From contig NZ_CP180537.1 in assembly GCF_047777955.1 (NCBI RefSeq), positions 3,100,001-3,164,000 on the forward strand: a stretch of DNA of 64,000 bases, in the 5' to 3' direction. Numbering within the stretch: position 1 is the first letter of the stretch; each line of letters begins with the position of its first letter. Of this stretch, positions 33,114 through 41,630 are shown one piece after another. Made by a program: the position numbers and the translations under genes. This stretch comes from Didemnitutus sp047777955. Its GTDB lineage: Bacteria > Verrucomicrobiota > Verrucomicrobiia > Opitutales > Opitutaceae. The notes under the pieces are model-generated. The model was not told the DNA's origin. It saw nothing but the letters and a program-made list of their open reading frames with translations, and made no database searches.

Positions 33114-35219
33114 TCAGTGGTGGGCGTGGGCGGAGTTACCGGCGGCGCGGGCCTTCTGGTATTCCTCCACGTGCTTCTTCTCCTGGTCGCCGGGCATCTC
33201 CTCGTAGTGGCTGAACTTCTCGGCGTGCATGCCGCGGCCGCCGGTGAGCGAGCGCAGCACGGTGCCGTAGTGGTAGAGCTGCGCGGCGGGCACGGAGGCC
33301 TTGATGATCTGGAGGCGGCCCGCGACGTCCATGCCGAGGATCTTGCCGCGGCGGCCGGACAAATCGCCGACCACGCGACCGACGAACTCCTCGGGCACCT
33401 TGATCTCCAGCTCGTGGATCGGCTCGAGCAGCACCGGCCGCGCCTGCGCGAAGGCCTCGCGGAAGGCGAAGTAGCCCGCGATCTGGAATGCGATGTCCTT
33501 CGAGTCCACGGGGTGCATCTTGCCGCCGTAGAAATCGATCTTCACGTCGGTCACGCGGTAGCCCGCGTGGATGCCCTCGCTGGCGGCGGTCTTCATGCCC
33601 TTCTCGACCGAGGGAACGAACACGCGGTCGACGTCCTGGCCGACGAGCGACTCCTCGAACTCGATGCCGCTGTCGCGCGGGCCGGGCTCGATGCGCATCC
33701 AGACCTCGGCGAACTGGCCGGCGCCGCCGGTCTGCTTCTTGTGGCGGTAGCGCGCCTCGCCCTTGCCCCGGATGGTTTCGCGGTAGCGGATGCGCGGCGG
33801 CTCGAGCGAGACGTCGACCTTGTAGCGGCGCTTCAGGCGCTCGAAGAGCACCTCGAGGTGCAGCTCGCCCTGGGCCGAGATGATGAACTGGTGCAGCTCG
33901 GGATCGGTGTGATACTCGAACGCGCGGTCCTCCTCGTGCAACGCGGCGAGGCCGGCGGCGAGTTTTTCCTCATCGCCGGGGGAGTTGAGTTTCAACGCCG
34001 CCTGCGTGTAGGGCGTCGGGTAGGTCACCTTCGGCAGCGCGACGGCGTGGCGCACGTCGCAAAGCGTGTTGCCGGTGTGCGTGTCCTTCAGCTTCACTGC
34101 CGCGCCGATGTCGCCGGCGGTGAGCTGGTCGACGGGCGTGCGATTCTTGCCGTTGAGGCGGTAGAGCTGGCCGATGCGCTCGGCGACGCGCCGCTCGCTG
34201 TTGTGCAGCTCGGAGCCGCCCTTGATCGTGCCGGAGTAGACGCGGAAGATCGACAGGTCGCCGCTCTGCGGGTCGGTGAGCGTCTTGAAGACGTAGGCCA
34301 CGGGCTCGGTCCCGTCGAGGCGCACGAGACAGGGCGAGCCGGTGTTGGTCGCGACCGCGCCGACGGTCTGGCGGTCGTCGGGCGACGAGCCGTATTTCGC
34401 GATGAAGTCCATCAGGCGCGCGACGCCGACGTTGGTCTCGGCCGACGTGACGAGCAGCGGGATGAACACCTGTTTCTGGATCGCGGGATGGATGCCGTTG
34501 CGCAGGACGTCCTCGGAGAGGCCGCCGTCGTTGAAGAACTTTTCCAGCAGCGTGTCGTCGCTCTCGGCGATGTGCTCGATCAGCTCCTTGTGGAGCGTGT
34601 CGACCTTCTCCTTCCAGACGCCCGCGGCCGGCTCCTCGGTGTATTTGCCGGACTTGTCGGCAGCGTAGCTGCAGACCTCGCTGCGGAGCACGTCGAGCAC
34701 CTGGTGAAAGCCCGGGCCCGCGTCCATCGGCACCTGCATCGGGAAAACGCCCTGGCCGAAGTGCTCGCGGATCTCGGCGAGGACGGTGTCGAAGTCGTAT
34801 TTCTCCTTGTCGAAGCCGTTGACGACGATGAGGCGCGGGATGCCGAACTGGCCGGCGTAATCCCACATGAGGTCCGCGCCGACGCCGACGCCGCTGCCGG
34901 CGTTCACCACCAGGAGCGCGAAATCGGAGACGTGCAGCGCATGGATCGCCTCGCCGGCGAAGTCGAGGTAGCCGGGCGTGTCGATGAAATTGAAACGCCG
35001 CCCCTGCCATTCGCAGTTGAGCGGCGTGCCGTGAATCGAGATGTGCCGCTGTTGTTCGCCCACGTGGTAGTCGGACACCGTGGTGCCTTGGGCCACGCTG
35101 CCGAGCCGTTGAATCGCACCGCCGCAGAGCAGCATGGCCTCGGCAAGGGTCGTCTTGCCGGCTGTAGCATGCCCCACGATGGCGAAGTTCCTGATGTCTC
35201 CAGGACGAGTGCCATTCAT
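33114..35219 (-). CDS. EF-G paralogue (EF-G2/FusA2 type)
   Basis: 701 aa with EF-G domain order: GTPase domain, domain II, and domains III-V including GRVVGDLSGRRGKILGM. The P-loop reads GHATAGKTT. Switch II reads DTPGYLDF, where canonical EF-G has DTPGHVDF, so the catalytic histidine is tyrosine. The guanine-specificity motif is NGFDKE rather than NKMD. These changes are typical of the EF-G2 group, whose members bind ribosomes but hydrolyse GTP weakly and do not replace EF-G. The C-terminus ends with a histidine-rich AHAHH. It forms its own transcription unit with a terminator. Confidence 0.9.
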   Translation of the reverse strand: MNGTRPGDIRNFAIVGHATAGKTTLAEAMLLCGGAIQRLGSVAQGTTVSDYHVGEQQRHISIHGTPLNCEWQGRRFNFIDTPGYLDFAGEAIHALHVSDFALLVVNAGSGVGVGADLMWDYAGQFGIPRLIVVNGFDKEKYDFDTVLAEIREHFGQGVFPMQVPMDAGPGFHQVLDVLRSEVCSYAADKSGKYTEEPAAGVWKEKVDTLHKELIEHIAESDDTLLEKFFNDGGLSEDVLRNGIHPAIQKQVFIPLLVTSAETNVGVARLMDFIAKYGSSPDDRQTVGAVATNTGSPCLVRLDGTEPVAYVFKTLTDPQSGDLSIFRVYSGTIKGGSELHNSERRVAERIGQLYRLNGKNRTPVDQLTAGDIGAAVKLKDTHTGNTLCDVRHAVALPKVTYPTPYTQAALKLNSPGDEEKLAAGLAALHEEDRAFEYHTDPELHQFIISAQGELHLEVLFERLKRRYKVDVSLEPPRIRYRETIRGKGEARYRHKKQTGGAGQFAEVWMRIEPGPRDSGIEFEESLVGQDVDRVFVPSVEKGMKTAASEGIHAGYRVTDVKIDFYGGKMHPVDSKDIAFQIAGYFAFREAFAQARPVLLEPIHELEIKVPEEFVGRVVGDLSGRRGKILGMDVAGRLQIIKASVPAAQLYHYGTVLRSLTGGRGMHAEKFSHYEEMPGDQEKKHVEEYQKARAAGNSAHAHH

Positions 35220-35352
35220 AAGGTTGGGTCTCCTTTTTTGAGGCCGACCCGGGCGGGTCGCGCCGTTGGGTTGAGGGAGCCACAAACTAGCCGGACGCTC
35301 CGCCGGGTAAAGCGCCAAGCCGCCGCGGAAATTGGCGGGAGGTGCGCGCCGA

Positions 35353-36885
35353 TTACCGGGCGCCGAGCCGCGCCTTCACCGTGCGCCGGTCGAGGTCGAG
35401 CCGGCGCGCGGTCTCCTCGATGTTGCCGCCGGCCTGGGCGTGCACGTGGCGCGTGTAGCGCGCGAGCAGCTCCTCCGCGGTGAGACGGCCGCGCGCGATG
35501 ATCGCGTTCCAGTCCTCGCTCGCCGGCTGCGCCAGCGGGCCGGCCGGCGCATACGTGCCGCGCAGGATCAGGTTGCGCACGCACTGCTCGAGCTCGCGGG
35601 TGTTGCCCGGCCAGGCATAGCCGGGCCCGAGGTGGCGCTCGATCCAGGCGGCGATCGCCGGCGTCACCTCGTCGGCGTGGGCCTCGCCGACCTGGCGCGC
35701 CACGAGGAAGCGCACGAGCGGCGCCAGCTCCTCCGGCGCCTCCTGCAGCTGCTCGTGCAGCGACGGGGTGCGGATCTGGTCCGAGCACAGCCGGTAATAG
35801 AAATCCTCGCGGAACTCGCCCGCGCGGATCGCCGCGGTGAGGTCGCGATTGGTGGCCGCGATGATCTTGCCGCGGAACTGCCGGACCTTCGTCTCGCCCA
35901 GCCGCTGGAAGGTCCGCACCTGCAGCACGCGCAGCAGCTTCACCTGCAACGCCGGCGCGACCTCGCCGATCTCGTCGAGGAACACCGTGCCTTCCGCCGG
36001 ACAGGTCTCGAGCCAGCCGGCGTGGTCGGCCAGCGCGCCGGTGAACGCGCCCTTGCGGTGGCCGAAGAGCTCGGACTCCACCAGCGTGGGCGAGAGCGCG
36101 GAGAGGTTGAGCGGGTAGAACGACTCCACGAAGTCGCTCGCGAAGGCCGAGAGCTTCGGGTCGAACGGGATGTAGCGCGCCAGCGAGATTGCGCGGGCGA
36201 CGAGCTCCTTGCCCGTGCCCGACGGACCGGTGATGAGCGTCGTGAAGTCGTGCATCCGCGCCCAGAACACGCGGCGATACAACTCGAGGTCGCGCGTGAA
36301 GACCGACTCCCAGATCGCCGCCCGCAGCCGCACCGACGCGGGCGAGCCGCCGACGAGCGAGCGGTGGATGTGGTGGAACGCGCGCCGGATCTGGAACAGG
36401 CAGGCGAAGAGGTGCGCGACCGGATTCTCGGCCAGGGTCGGCACGCCGGCGAGGCCGAGCAACCGCTCGCACTCGCGCTGGAAATCCGCGTAGAAACCGA
36501 TGCGCCGGCCGGCCGCGCCGTTGCCCTCGAGCGAGGCGCGGATCACCTCGTCGAACCGCGCGCTAAAACGCAGGTAGAGGCCGAACAAGACCAGGTTCGC
36601 ATACAGCCGCGCATCGTCCGCCGCGACGCGCGCCTCCCGCGGCCAGCGCGCGGCTACCGTTTCGATCAACTGCGCCGTGCGCTGCTCGATCAGGACGAGG
36701 TTGGGATGCGGCTGCGGCGACGGCGCGAGACGGTTCCACTCGGAGCCGCTCGCCACGAAATCCCGCCCGAGCGCCCGCCGCTCCCACTCGATGCGCTCGG
36801 CCGTGAACGGATTGCCGAAGCTCAGGCTCTGCACTGCCCGGGCGAACTCCCGCTGCTCGGCTGTGAATGGACGGTATTCTGGCAT
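35353..36885 (-). CDS. Sigma-54-dependent transcriptional activator with a novel N-terminal domain
   Basis: 510 aa. Residues 1-200 are helical with no receiver, GAF or PAS signature that I recognise. Residues about 205-430 are the AAA+ domain: Walker A GPSGTGKE at 220-227, GAFTGA at 279-284 for sigma-54 contact, Walker B GTVFLDEIGEV and sensor region AATNRDL. A Fis-type helix-turn-helix ends the protein (GGNIEETARRLDLDRRTVKARL). ATG at 36885 is preferred; a TTG at 36906 adds seven residues. It is divergent from an operon with a GG-N10-GC promoter and a palindrome between them, the usual layout of an activator and its target. Confidence 0.9.
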   Translation of the reverse strand: MPEYRPFTAEQREFARAVQSLSFGNPFTAERIEWERRALGRDFVASGSEWNRLAPSPQPHPNLVLIEQRTAQLIETVAARWPREARVAADDARLYANLVLFGLYLRFSARFDEVIRASLEGNGAAGRRIGFYADFQRECERLLGLAGVPTLAENPVAHLFACLFQIRRAFHHIHRSLVGGSPASVRLRAAIWESVFTRDLELYRRVFWARMHDFTTLITGPSGTGKELVARAISLARYIPFDPKLSAFASDFVESFYPLNLSALSPTLVESELFGHRKGAFTGALADHAGWLETCPAEGTVFLDEIGEVAPALQVKLLRVLQVRTFQRLGETKVRQFRGKIIAATNRDLTAAIRAGEFREDFYYRLCSDQIRTPSLHEQLQEAPEELAPLVRFLVARQVGEAHADEVTPAIAAWIERHLGPGYAWPGNTRELEQCVRNLILRGTYAPAGPLAQPASEDWNAIIARGRLTAEELLARYTRHVHAQAGGNIEETARRLDLDRRTVKARLGAR

Positions 36886-36948
36886 CTGGTGATATCCAGT
36901 TAGCAATTTTTGCCAGACAAAGTCAACGACCGCTCTACCGGAGAAATC

Positions 36949-36964
36949 GTAATCATTTGATTAC
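36949..36964. promoter_or_regulatory. Palindrome GTAATCA-TT-TGATTAC, candidate enhancer site
   Basis: Perfect 7-bp arms around TT, AT-rich against a GC-rich background. It lies 30 nt upstream of the GG of the putative sigma-54 promoter and 63 nt from the activator start codon. Place and symmetry fit the binding site of the divergently encoded Fis-type activator. Confidence 0.55.
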
Positions 36965-36991
36965 CAACATCACCGACCGATGAGGCGGCAC

Positions 36992-37008
36992 TTGGCACGG
37001 CCGAGGCG
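36992..37008 (+). promoter_or_regulatory. Putative sigma-54 promoter (-24/-12)
   Basis: TTGGCAC at the -24 position with GG at 36994-36995, then N10, then GC at 37006-37007. The -24 half matches the consensus well; the -12 half (AGGCG instead of TTGCA) keeps only the essential GC. It stands 29 nt before the start codon of the first gene of the operon. Confidence 0.55.
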
Positions 37009-37036
37009 TTAAGGAGCAGCAACTCCCTCACCCGCC

Positions 37037-37612
37037 ATGACCACCCGCCTCCCCACCCTCCTCGCTCTCGCGACCCTGACCATCGCCCCGGCCTTTGCGG
37101 CCGACACCGCGACCCCGACAAGCCGTCCGACTCCGCGTTGGGGACTGCGCGACGCGCCGCGTCTGCTGACTCCGACGGGACTCGTCGCCATCGCCCGCGA
37201 TGAGGTCCGCTGCGGTGTCGTCAACTTCCGCCAGGACCTGCGCGACCTCCGCGCCGGCGAACCCGAGGCGCTGATCAAGGCCGGCTTCACCGGCGCGCGC
37301 CTCGCCGGCGTCGACGGTGGCACGATCGCGCTCACGCGCTTCACCTACCACGTGATCGTCTCCGATCCGCTGGCACCGAAGCCGCGGCTCGACGAGGCGA
37401 TCCCGGCGCAGCTCGCCGCGACCCCCGACCGCACCTTCCGCTGCGCCGTGAAGGCCACTGCGCGCCATGCGGTCACCGGCACGAATGTCGCCGACGCCGT
37501 GCGCGGCGACTTCACCAGTCAGGCGCTCGACCTCGTCCCGGCAACGCTCCGCTCGATCCGGCACGTCGTCACGCGCCCCTTCGCCGCGCCGGACGTAGCC
37601 GCCAAGTCCTGA
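37037..37612 (+). CDS. Secreted protein of unknown function, first gene of the sigma-54 operon
   Basis: 191 aa. Signal peptide 1-21 (LALATLTIAPAFA). The mature part has no motif I recognise; it holds two separate cysteines (EVRCGVV and FRCAVK) that could form one disulfide. It follows the putative sigma-54 promoter directly and is followed after 38 nt by a small membrane protein gene, so it is part of the VIT/VWA-rhombosortase operon. Confidence 0.75.
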   Translation: MTTRLPTLLALATLTIAPAFAADTATPTSRPTPRWGLRDAPRLLTPTGLVAIARDEVRCGVVNFRQDLRDLRAGEPEALIKAGFTGARLAGVDGGTIALTRFTYHVIVSDPLAPKPRLDEAIPAQLAATPDRTFRCAVKATARHAVTGTNVADAVRGDFTSQALDLVPATLRSIRHVVTRPFAAPDVAAKS

Positions 37613-37650
37613 TCAACGCCCCCGAATCCTTTTCCCGTCTCCCTCCCGCC

Positions 37651-37917
37651 ATGAACTCCACCCTCCCTCCCGTCCTTCCGCCCCGCAGCTCGAAACCGGC
37701 CAAGGGCTATTTCTCGCCGCGCGCCGTTCGCACCGCGTCGTTTTACATCACCTCCCTCTGCATCGTGGCCAGCGCCGTGACCTGCATCCTGGCGATCTGG
37801 AATTTCACCCGGCACGACTCGCTCTGGCGCCTGATCGCTTCGTTCGTCGTGGTCGCCGCCGGCACCGGCCTGTTCTCGGCCGTGAACACCGCCTTCGGCG
37901 AGGAACGCGATAACTGA
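37651..37917 (+). CDS. Small two-TM membrane protein, unknown
   Basis: 88 aa. A proline-rich N-terminus (LPPVLPPRSSKPAKG) is followed by two hydrophobic helices (about 30-50 and 58-78) and a charged tail EERDN. The N-terminal basic residues suggest that it starts in the cytoplasm. No homologous family is recognised. The next gene starts 12 nt later. Confidence 0.7.
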   Translation: MNSTLPPVLPPRSSKPAKGYFSPRAVRTASFYITSLCIVASAVTCILAIWNFTRHDSLWRLIASFVVVAAGTGLFSAVNTAFGEERDN

Positions 37918-37929
37918 GCCCGGCGCGCC

Positions 37930-38442
37930 ATGAAGATCGTCCTCTTCGCCTTGTCCGCCGGCGCCGTCGCCGCCCTGACCTACCTCGTCACGACGCTCGT
38001 GCAGGTCGTCTTCCACCGCTGGTTCGGCCACGAGGACCGGCTGCACGCGGTGTTCGTCAACCACGCGCGCGGCCATCACGCCGACTACCGCGCCGGCCGC
38101 CTGCGGAGCGAGCGCTACATCGAGGCGGAGCGTCACGTGATGTGGTATTACGCCCTGCCGCTGGTGCCGCTCACGGCGCTCGTCGCCTGGCTGCTGCCGT
38201 GGTCGCTCGTCGCCGTCCACGTCGTCGCCCTCGGCGCGACCATCGCGTGGCACCTCCACCTGCACGCGCAATACCACCTGTTCGACTCGCCGTGGGCGCG
38301 CTTCGCGTGGTTCCGCCGCAAGCGCGAGCTGCACCTGCGCCACCACGTCCGCCAGGACGCCAACTACGCCATCGTCGCGTTCTTCTGGGACCGCCTCCTA
38401 GGCACGCTCGACCGCCAGCCGGCCGAAATGCGCCGCCGCTGA
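37930..38442 (+). CDS. Fatty-acid-hydroxylase/sterol-desaturase-like membrane protein
   Basis: 170 aa, about three to four transmembrane helices. Histidine clusters typical of membrane di-iron hydroxylases are visible: FHRWFGH, NHARGHH, HLHLHAQYH and LHLRHHVRQDANY. It would hydroxylate or desaturate a lipid, using two iron atoms bound by these histidines. It lies in the middle of the sigma-54 operon, which suggests modification of a lipid linked to the surface protein encoded next; that link is inference. Shorter than most members (about 200-300 aa). Confidence 0.75.
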   Translation: MKIVLFALSAGAVAALTYLVTTLVQVVFHRWFGHEDRLHAVFVNHARGHHADYRAGRLRSERYIEAERHVMWYYALPLVPLTALVAWLLPWSLVAVHVVALGATIAWHLHLHAQYHLFDSPWARFAWFRRKRELHLRHHVRQDANYAIVAFFWDRLLGTLDRQPAEMRRR

Positions 38443-38470
38443 CCCACCCCTCACTCGCCATCTTTCTCCA

Positions 38471-40549
38471 ATGAAAACCCTCCGTTCCCTCACCCTTCTC
38501 GTCGGTGCCGCGCTGCTCCTCGCCGCGCACGCCCTCGCGGGCGGCACACTCATGCCCGTCGGCTCGCCCCACGCGCCAATCCAGATCCGCAGTCATCAGG
38601 TGAACGTCGTCATCAACAACGGTTTTGCCCGCACCGAGGTGCTGCAGACGTTCTTCAACCCGAACGCGCAGGACCTCGAGGCCATCTACGCGTTCCCCGT
38701 GCCGAAGAGCGCCTCGCTCTCCGAGGTGACAATCGTCACCGGCGAACGCACGCTCCATGGCGAAGTCCTTCCAAAGAAGGATGCCCAGGCCGCCTACGAG
38801 GACGAGAAGGCGAAAGGCAACGACTCTGGCCTCGCCACGAAGAACAGCTACCAGACCTACGAGTTCCGCGTCGCGCCGGTGCGCGCCAACGCCGAGGTGA
38901 AGCTGCGCTTCGTCTACTACCAGCCGCTCGAGATCGACACCGGTGTCGGCCGCTTCGTCTATCCGCTCGAGGACGGCGGCACCGACGACGTCGCGAAGTC
39001 GTTCTGGACCGCCAACCCGAAGGTCGAGGGCGAGCTGCTCGTCAACGTCGAGTTGAAGTCCGCCGTGCCCGTCGCCGACGTGCGCGTGCCCGGCTTCGAG
39101 AACGCACTGCAGACGCAGAAGCTCGGCGAGGGCCACTACAAGGTCGCGCTCAGCCGCCAGGGCGCGTCGCTCGACCGCGACTTCGTCTTCTATTACCGCC
39201 TCGCCACCGACCTGCCCGGCCGCGTCGAGGTCATCCCGTATCGCGCTGCCGCCGACAAGCCCGGCACGTTCATGATGGTCGTCACGCCCGGCGTCGACCT
39301 GCAGCCGATCAAGCACGGCGCCGACTACGTCTTCGTGCTCGACCGCTCCGGCTCGATGCAGGGCAAGCTCGGCACGCTCGCCCGCGGCGTCACGCAGGCG
39401 CTCGGGCAAATGAAGCCCGAGGACCGATTTCGCATCGTCGTCTTCAACAACCGAGCCGAAGAACTCGTCCCCTGGACCGCAGCGACTCGAGAAGCTGTTC
39501 AACAAGCTGCCGACAAAGTGGCAGCCGTGGGCTCAACTGGCGGCACCGATCTTTACGCCGGTATTAAGGAAGGTCTTCGGGGACTTGATGCCGACCGAGC
39601 CACCAGCCTCGTCCTCGTCACCGACGGCGTGGCCAACCAGGGCATCGTCGAACCCGCCGCCTTCGCCCAACTGGTCTCGCAATACGACATCCGCGTCTTC
39701 GGCTTCCTCATGGGCAACAGCGCCAACTGGCCGCTCCTGCGACTCCTTACCGACGCGACCGGCGGCTTCTACGCGGGCGTGTCCAACGACGACGACATCG
39801 TCGGCCAGCTCCTTCTGGCAAAATCCAAGATAGCCTTCGAGGCGATGCACGGCGCCAGCGTGAAGTTCTCCGGCGCGCGCGTCGCCGACCTCACCGGCGA
39901 CCAGCCGAAGAAAATCTACCGCGGCCAGCAGCTCGTGCTCTTCGGCCGCTACGAATCGCACGGCCCCGCCACCGTCACGCTCCGCGCCAAGCTCACCGGC
40001 GAGGACAAGACCTACACCGCGTCGTTCGACTTCCCCGAGGTCGACACCGACAATCCCGAGATCGAACGCCTCTGGGCCATGGCCCAGATCGAGCAGATCG
40101 AACAAAAGGAAATGCTCGGCGCGACGCCGCCCACGGAAGCGCAGGACGCCATCACGGCCCTCGGCGTCAGCCACCAGCTCGTGACCGACCACACCGCGAT
40201 GGTCGTGATGAGCGACGAGAGCTTCGCCGCCCGCGGCATCGAGCGCCGCAACCAGCAGCGCACCGCCCTCGAGCACGCCGCCCAGGCCGTCCGCGCCAAC
40301 GCGCCGGTGAAGAGCTACCGCGTCGACGCGGCGCAGCCGATGTTCAACCAGCCGGCACCGCACATCAGCCGCGGCGGCAGCGGCGGCGGCGCCATCGACC
40401 GCGGCCTGCTCGCGCTCGTCGCCGCGCTCGGTCTGCTGGCCGCCTGGCGCTACTTCCGCCGCGCGTCGCGCGACCTCGAGGCCGCCGACCGCCGGCAGAA
40501 TTGTCATCGCTCCGAAGCCGCGGCGGCCCACCGCGACCCGCAGCCATGA
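38471..40549 (+). CDS. VIT/VWA surface protein with a GlyGly-CTERM-like tail
   Basis: 692 aa. Signal peptide 1-23. Residues about 30-160 are a VIT domain (NNGFARTEVLQTFFNPN, AIYAFPVPKSASLSEV). Residues about 285-460 are a von Willebrand A domain with the metal site D291-R-S293-G-S295. Near the C-terminus come RGGSGGG, a hydrophobic helix (LLALVAALGLLAAW) and a basic cluster RYFRRASR: the three parts of a GlyGly-CTERM sorting signal. About 25 more residues follow the basic cluster, more than usual. The next gene, overlapping by ATGA, is a rhombosortase-like protease that would cut this tail. Codon use changes within the VWA region (see findings). Confidence 0.9.
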   Translation: MKTLRSLTLLVGAALLLAAHALAGGTLMPVGSPHAPIQIRSHQVNVVINNGFARTEVLQTFFNPNAQDLEAIYAFPVPKSASLSEVTIVTGERTLHGEVLPKKDAQAAYEDEKAKGNDSGLATKNSYQTYEFRVAPVRANAEVKLRFVYYQPLEIDTGVGRFVYPLEDGGTDDVAKSFWTANPKVEGELLVNVELKSAVPVADVRVPGFENALQTQKLGEGHYKVALSRQGASLDRDFVFYYRLATDLPGRVEVIPYRAAADKPGTFMMVVTPGVDLQPIKHGADYVFVLDRSGSMQGKLGTLARGVTQALGQMKPEDRFRIVVFNNRAEELVPWTAATREAVQQAADKVAAVGSTGGTDLYAGIKEGLRGLDADRATSLVLVTDGVANQGIVEPAAFAQLVSQYDIRVFGFLMGNSANWPLLRLLTDATGGFYAGVSNDDDIVGQLLLAKSKIAFEAMHGASVKFSGARVADLTGDQPKKIYRGQQLVLFGRYESHGPATVTLRAKLTGEDKTYTASFDFPEVDTDNPEIERLWAMAQIEQIEQKEMLGATPPTEAQDAITALGVSHQLVTDHTAMVVMSDESFAARGIERRNQQRTALEHAAQAVRANAPVKSYRVDAAQPMFNQPAPHISRGGSGGGAIDRGLLALVAALGLLAAWRYFRRASRDLEAADRRQNCHRSEAAAAHRDPQP

Positions 40550-41217
40550 CTACGACCACGGACGGCGCGGCCCGATGCCGAACCTTGGCGGGAGAAAACA
40601 CGTCCGCCGCGCCGTCCGTGGCTCGCCGCGCCCTCGTGCGTCGACTCGCCCCGCTGATCGTTCCGCTCCTCGCCCTCGTCCTCCACGCCACGCCGCATGC
40701 CGCCGCTCTCCTCCAGTTCGATCGCGCCGCTCTCGCCCACGGGCAGCTCTGGCGCCTCCTCACCGGCCATCTCGTGCACTTCAGCACCGAGCACCTGCTC
40801 TGGGACATCGGTGCCTTCACACTGCTCGGCCTGCTGCTGCCGCCGCTCCCGCTGCGCCACTGGGTCTCGCTCCTCGGCGGCGCCGCGCTCGTCATCTCCG
40901 CCGGCGTCTGGCTGCTGCAGCCGCAGTTCGTCCTCTACCGCGGCCTGAGCGGCATCGATTGCGCGCTGTTCGGCGCCGTCCTCGTCACGCGCCTGCGCGT
41001 CGCCCGTCGCGAGCGCGACCGCGCGGCGCGCGCCGGGATCGCGCTCGTGAACCTCGGCTTTCTGGGCAAATGCGCCTACGAGCTGCGGACCGCCGCGGCC
41101 GTCTTCGTCGCCGGGACCGATTTCACTCCGGTGCCTCTCGCCCACCTGCTGGGCGCGGCCGCCGGGGCGCTGCTCGCGACTTCACCGTTGAGCCCGGCCG
41201 CGGAAACCGATTGCTAA
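40546..41217 (+). CDS. Rhombosortase-like intramembrane serine protease
   Basis: 223 aa, about six helices. Rhomboid features: WRLLTGHLVHFSTEHLLWD (conserved in rhombosortases), the nucleophile S135 in YRGLSGIDCALFG, and the partner histidine H200 in PLAHLLGAAAGALL. Rhombosortases cleave GlyGly-CTERM proteins and release them for surface attachment. The VIT/VWA gene just upstream carries such a tail and overlaps it by ATGA, so substrate and enzyme are translationally coupled. The start at 40546 is set by that overlap. An ordinary rhomboid protease is the alternative reading. Confidence 0.82.
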   Translation: MTTTTDGAARCRTLAGENTSAAPSVARRALVRRLAPLIVPLLALVLHATPHAAALLQFDRAALAHGQLWRLLTGHLVHFSTEHLLWDIGAFTLLGLLLPPLPLRHWVSLLGGAALVISAGVWLLQPQFVLYRGLSGIDCALFGAVLVTRLRVARRERDRAARAGIALVNLGFLGKCAYELRTAAAVFVAGTDFTPVPLAHLLGAAAGALLATSPLSPAAETDC

Positions 41218-41261
41218 GGATCGGGCCGGCCGGCGTCGCCAGGACGCACTCTCAACACCCC

Positions 41262-41614
41262 ATGCTCCTCAACTTCGCGCTCGTTTTCCTCATCTTCGGC
41301 GCCGGAAAAAGAAACTGAACCCCTACCTCGGCGCCGCGCTCTACGGCGGCATCAAGGGCGGGCTCGCGGTCTTCGTGACGGCCAGCCTGGCCGCCGGCGC
41401 GATCAACTTCGCGCTCTACGCCGCGCTCGCCGCCGGCCTCCTGCTCCTGCTGGCGCGCATCGACCGGAAGGAGGCGGGCGAAAACACAATCAGCGACTAC
41501 GCGCTGCGCCGGAAGACGTCGTTCAAGTGGGAATACGTCCCGCTCTCGGCCATCGTCGTGCTCCTCATCTTCGGTGAGCTGCTGGCGACGCTGTTCATCG
41601 CGCCCGCAGCCTGA
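41262..41614 (+). CDS. Small membrane protein, unknown (one apparent frameshift)
   Basis: About 117 aa with three to four hydrophobic helices (LLNFALVFLIFGAG, GLAVFVTASLAAGAINFALYA, LSAIVVLLIFGELLATLF). As written, the frame stops after GAGKRN. One more A in the run 41306-41310 continues it as KKKLNPYLGAALYGG and gives exactly 118 codons to the stop at 41614. Residues between helices are charged (RIDRKEAGENTISDYALRRK). No family recognised. It lies 44 nt after the rhombosortase gene and may belong to the same operon. Confidence 0.6.
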
Positions 41615-41630
41615 GTCCGCGGGCAACCAG

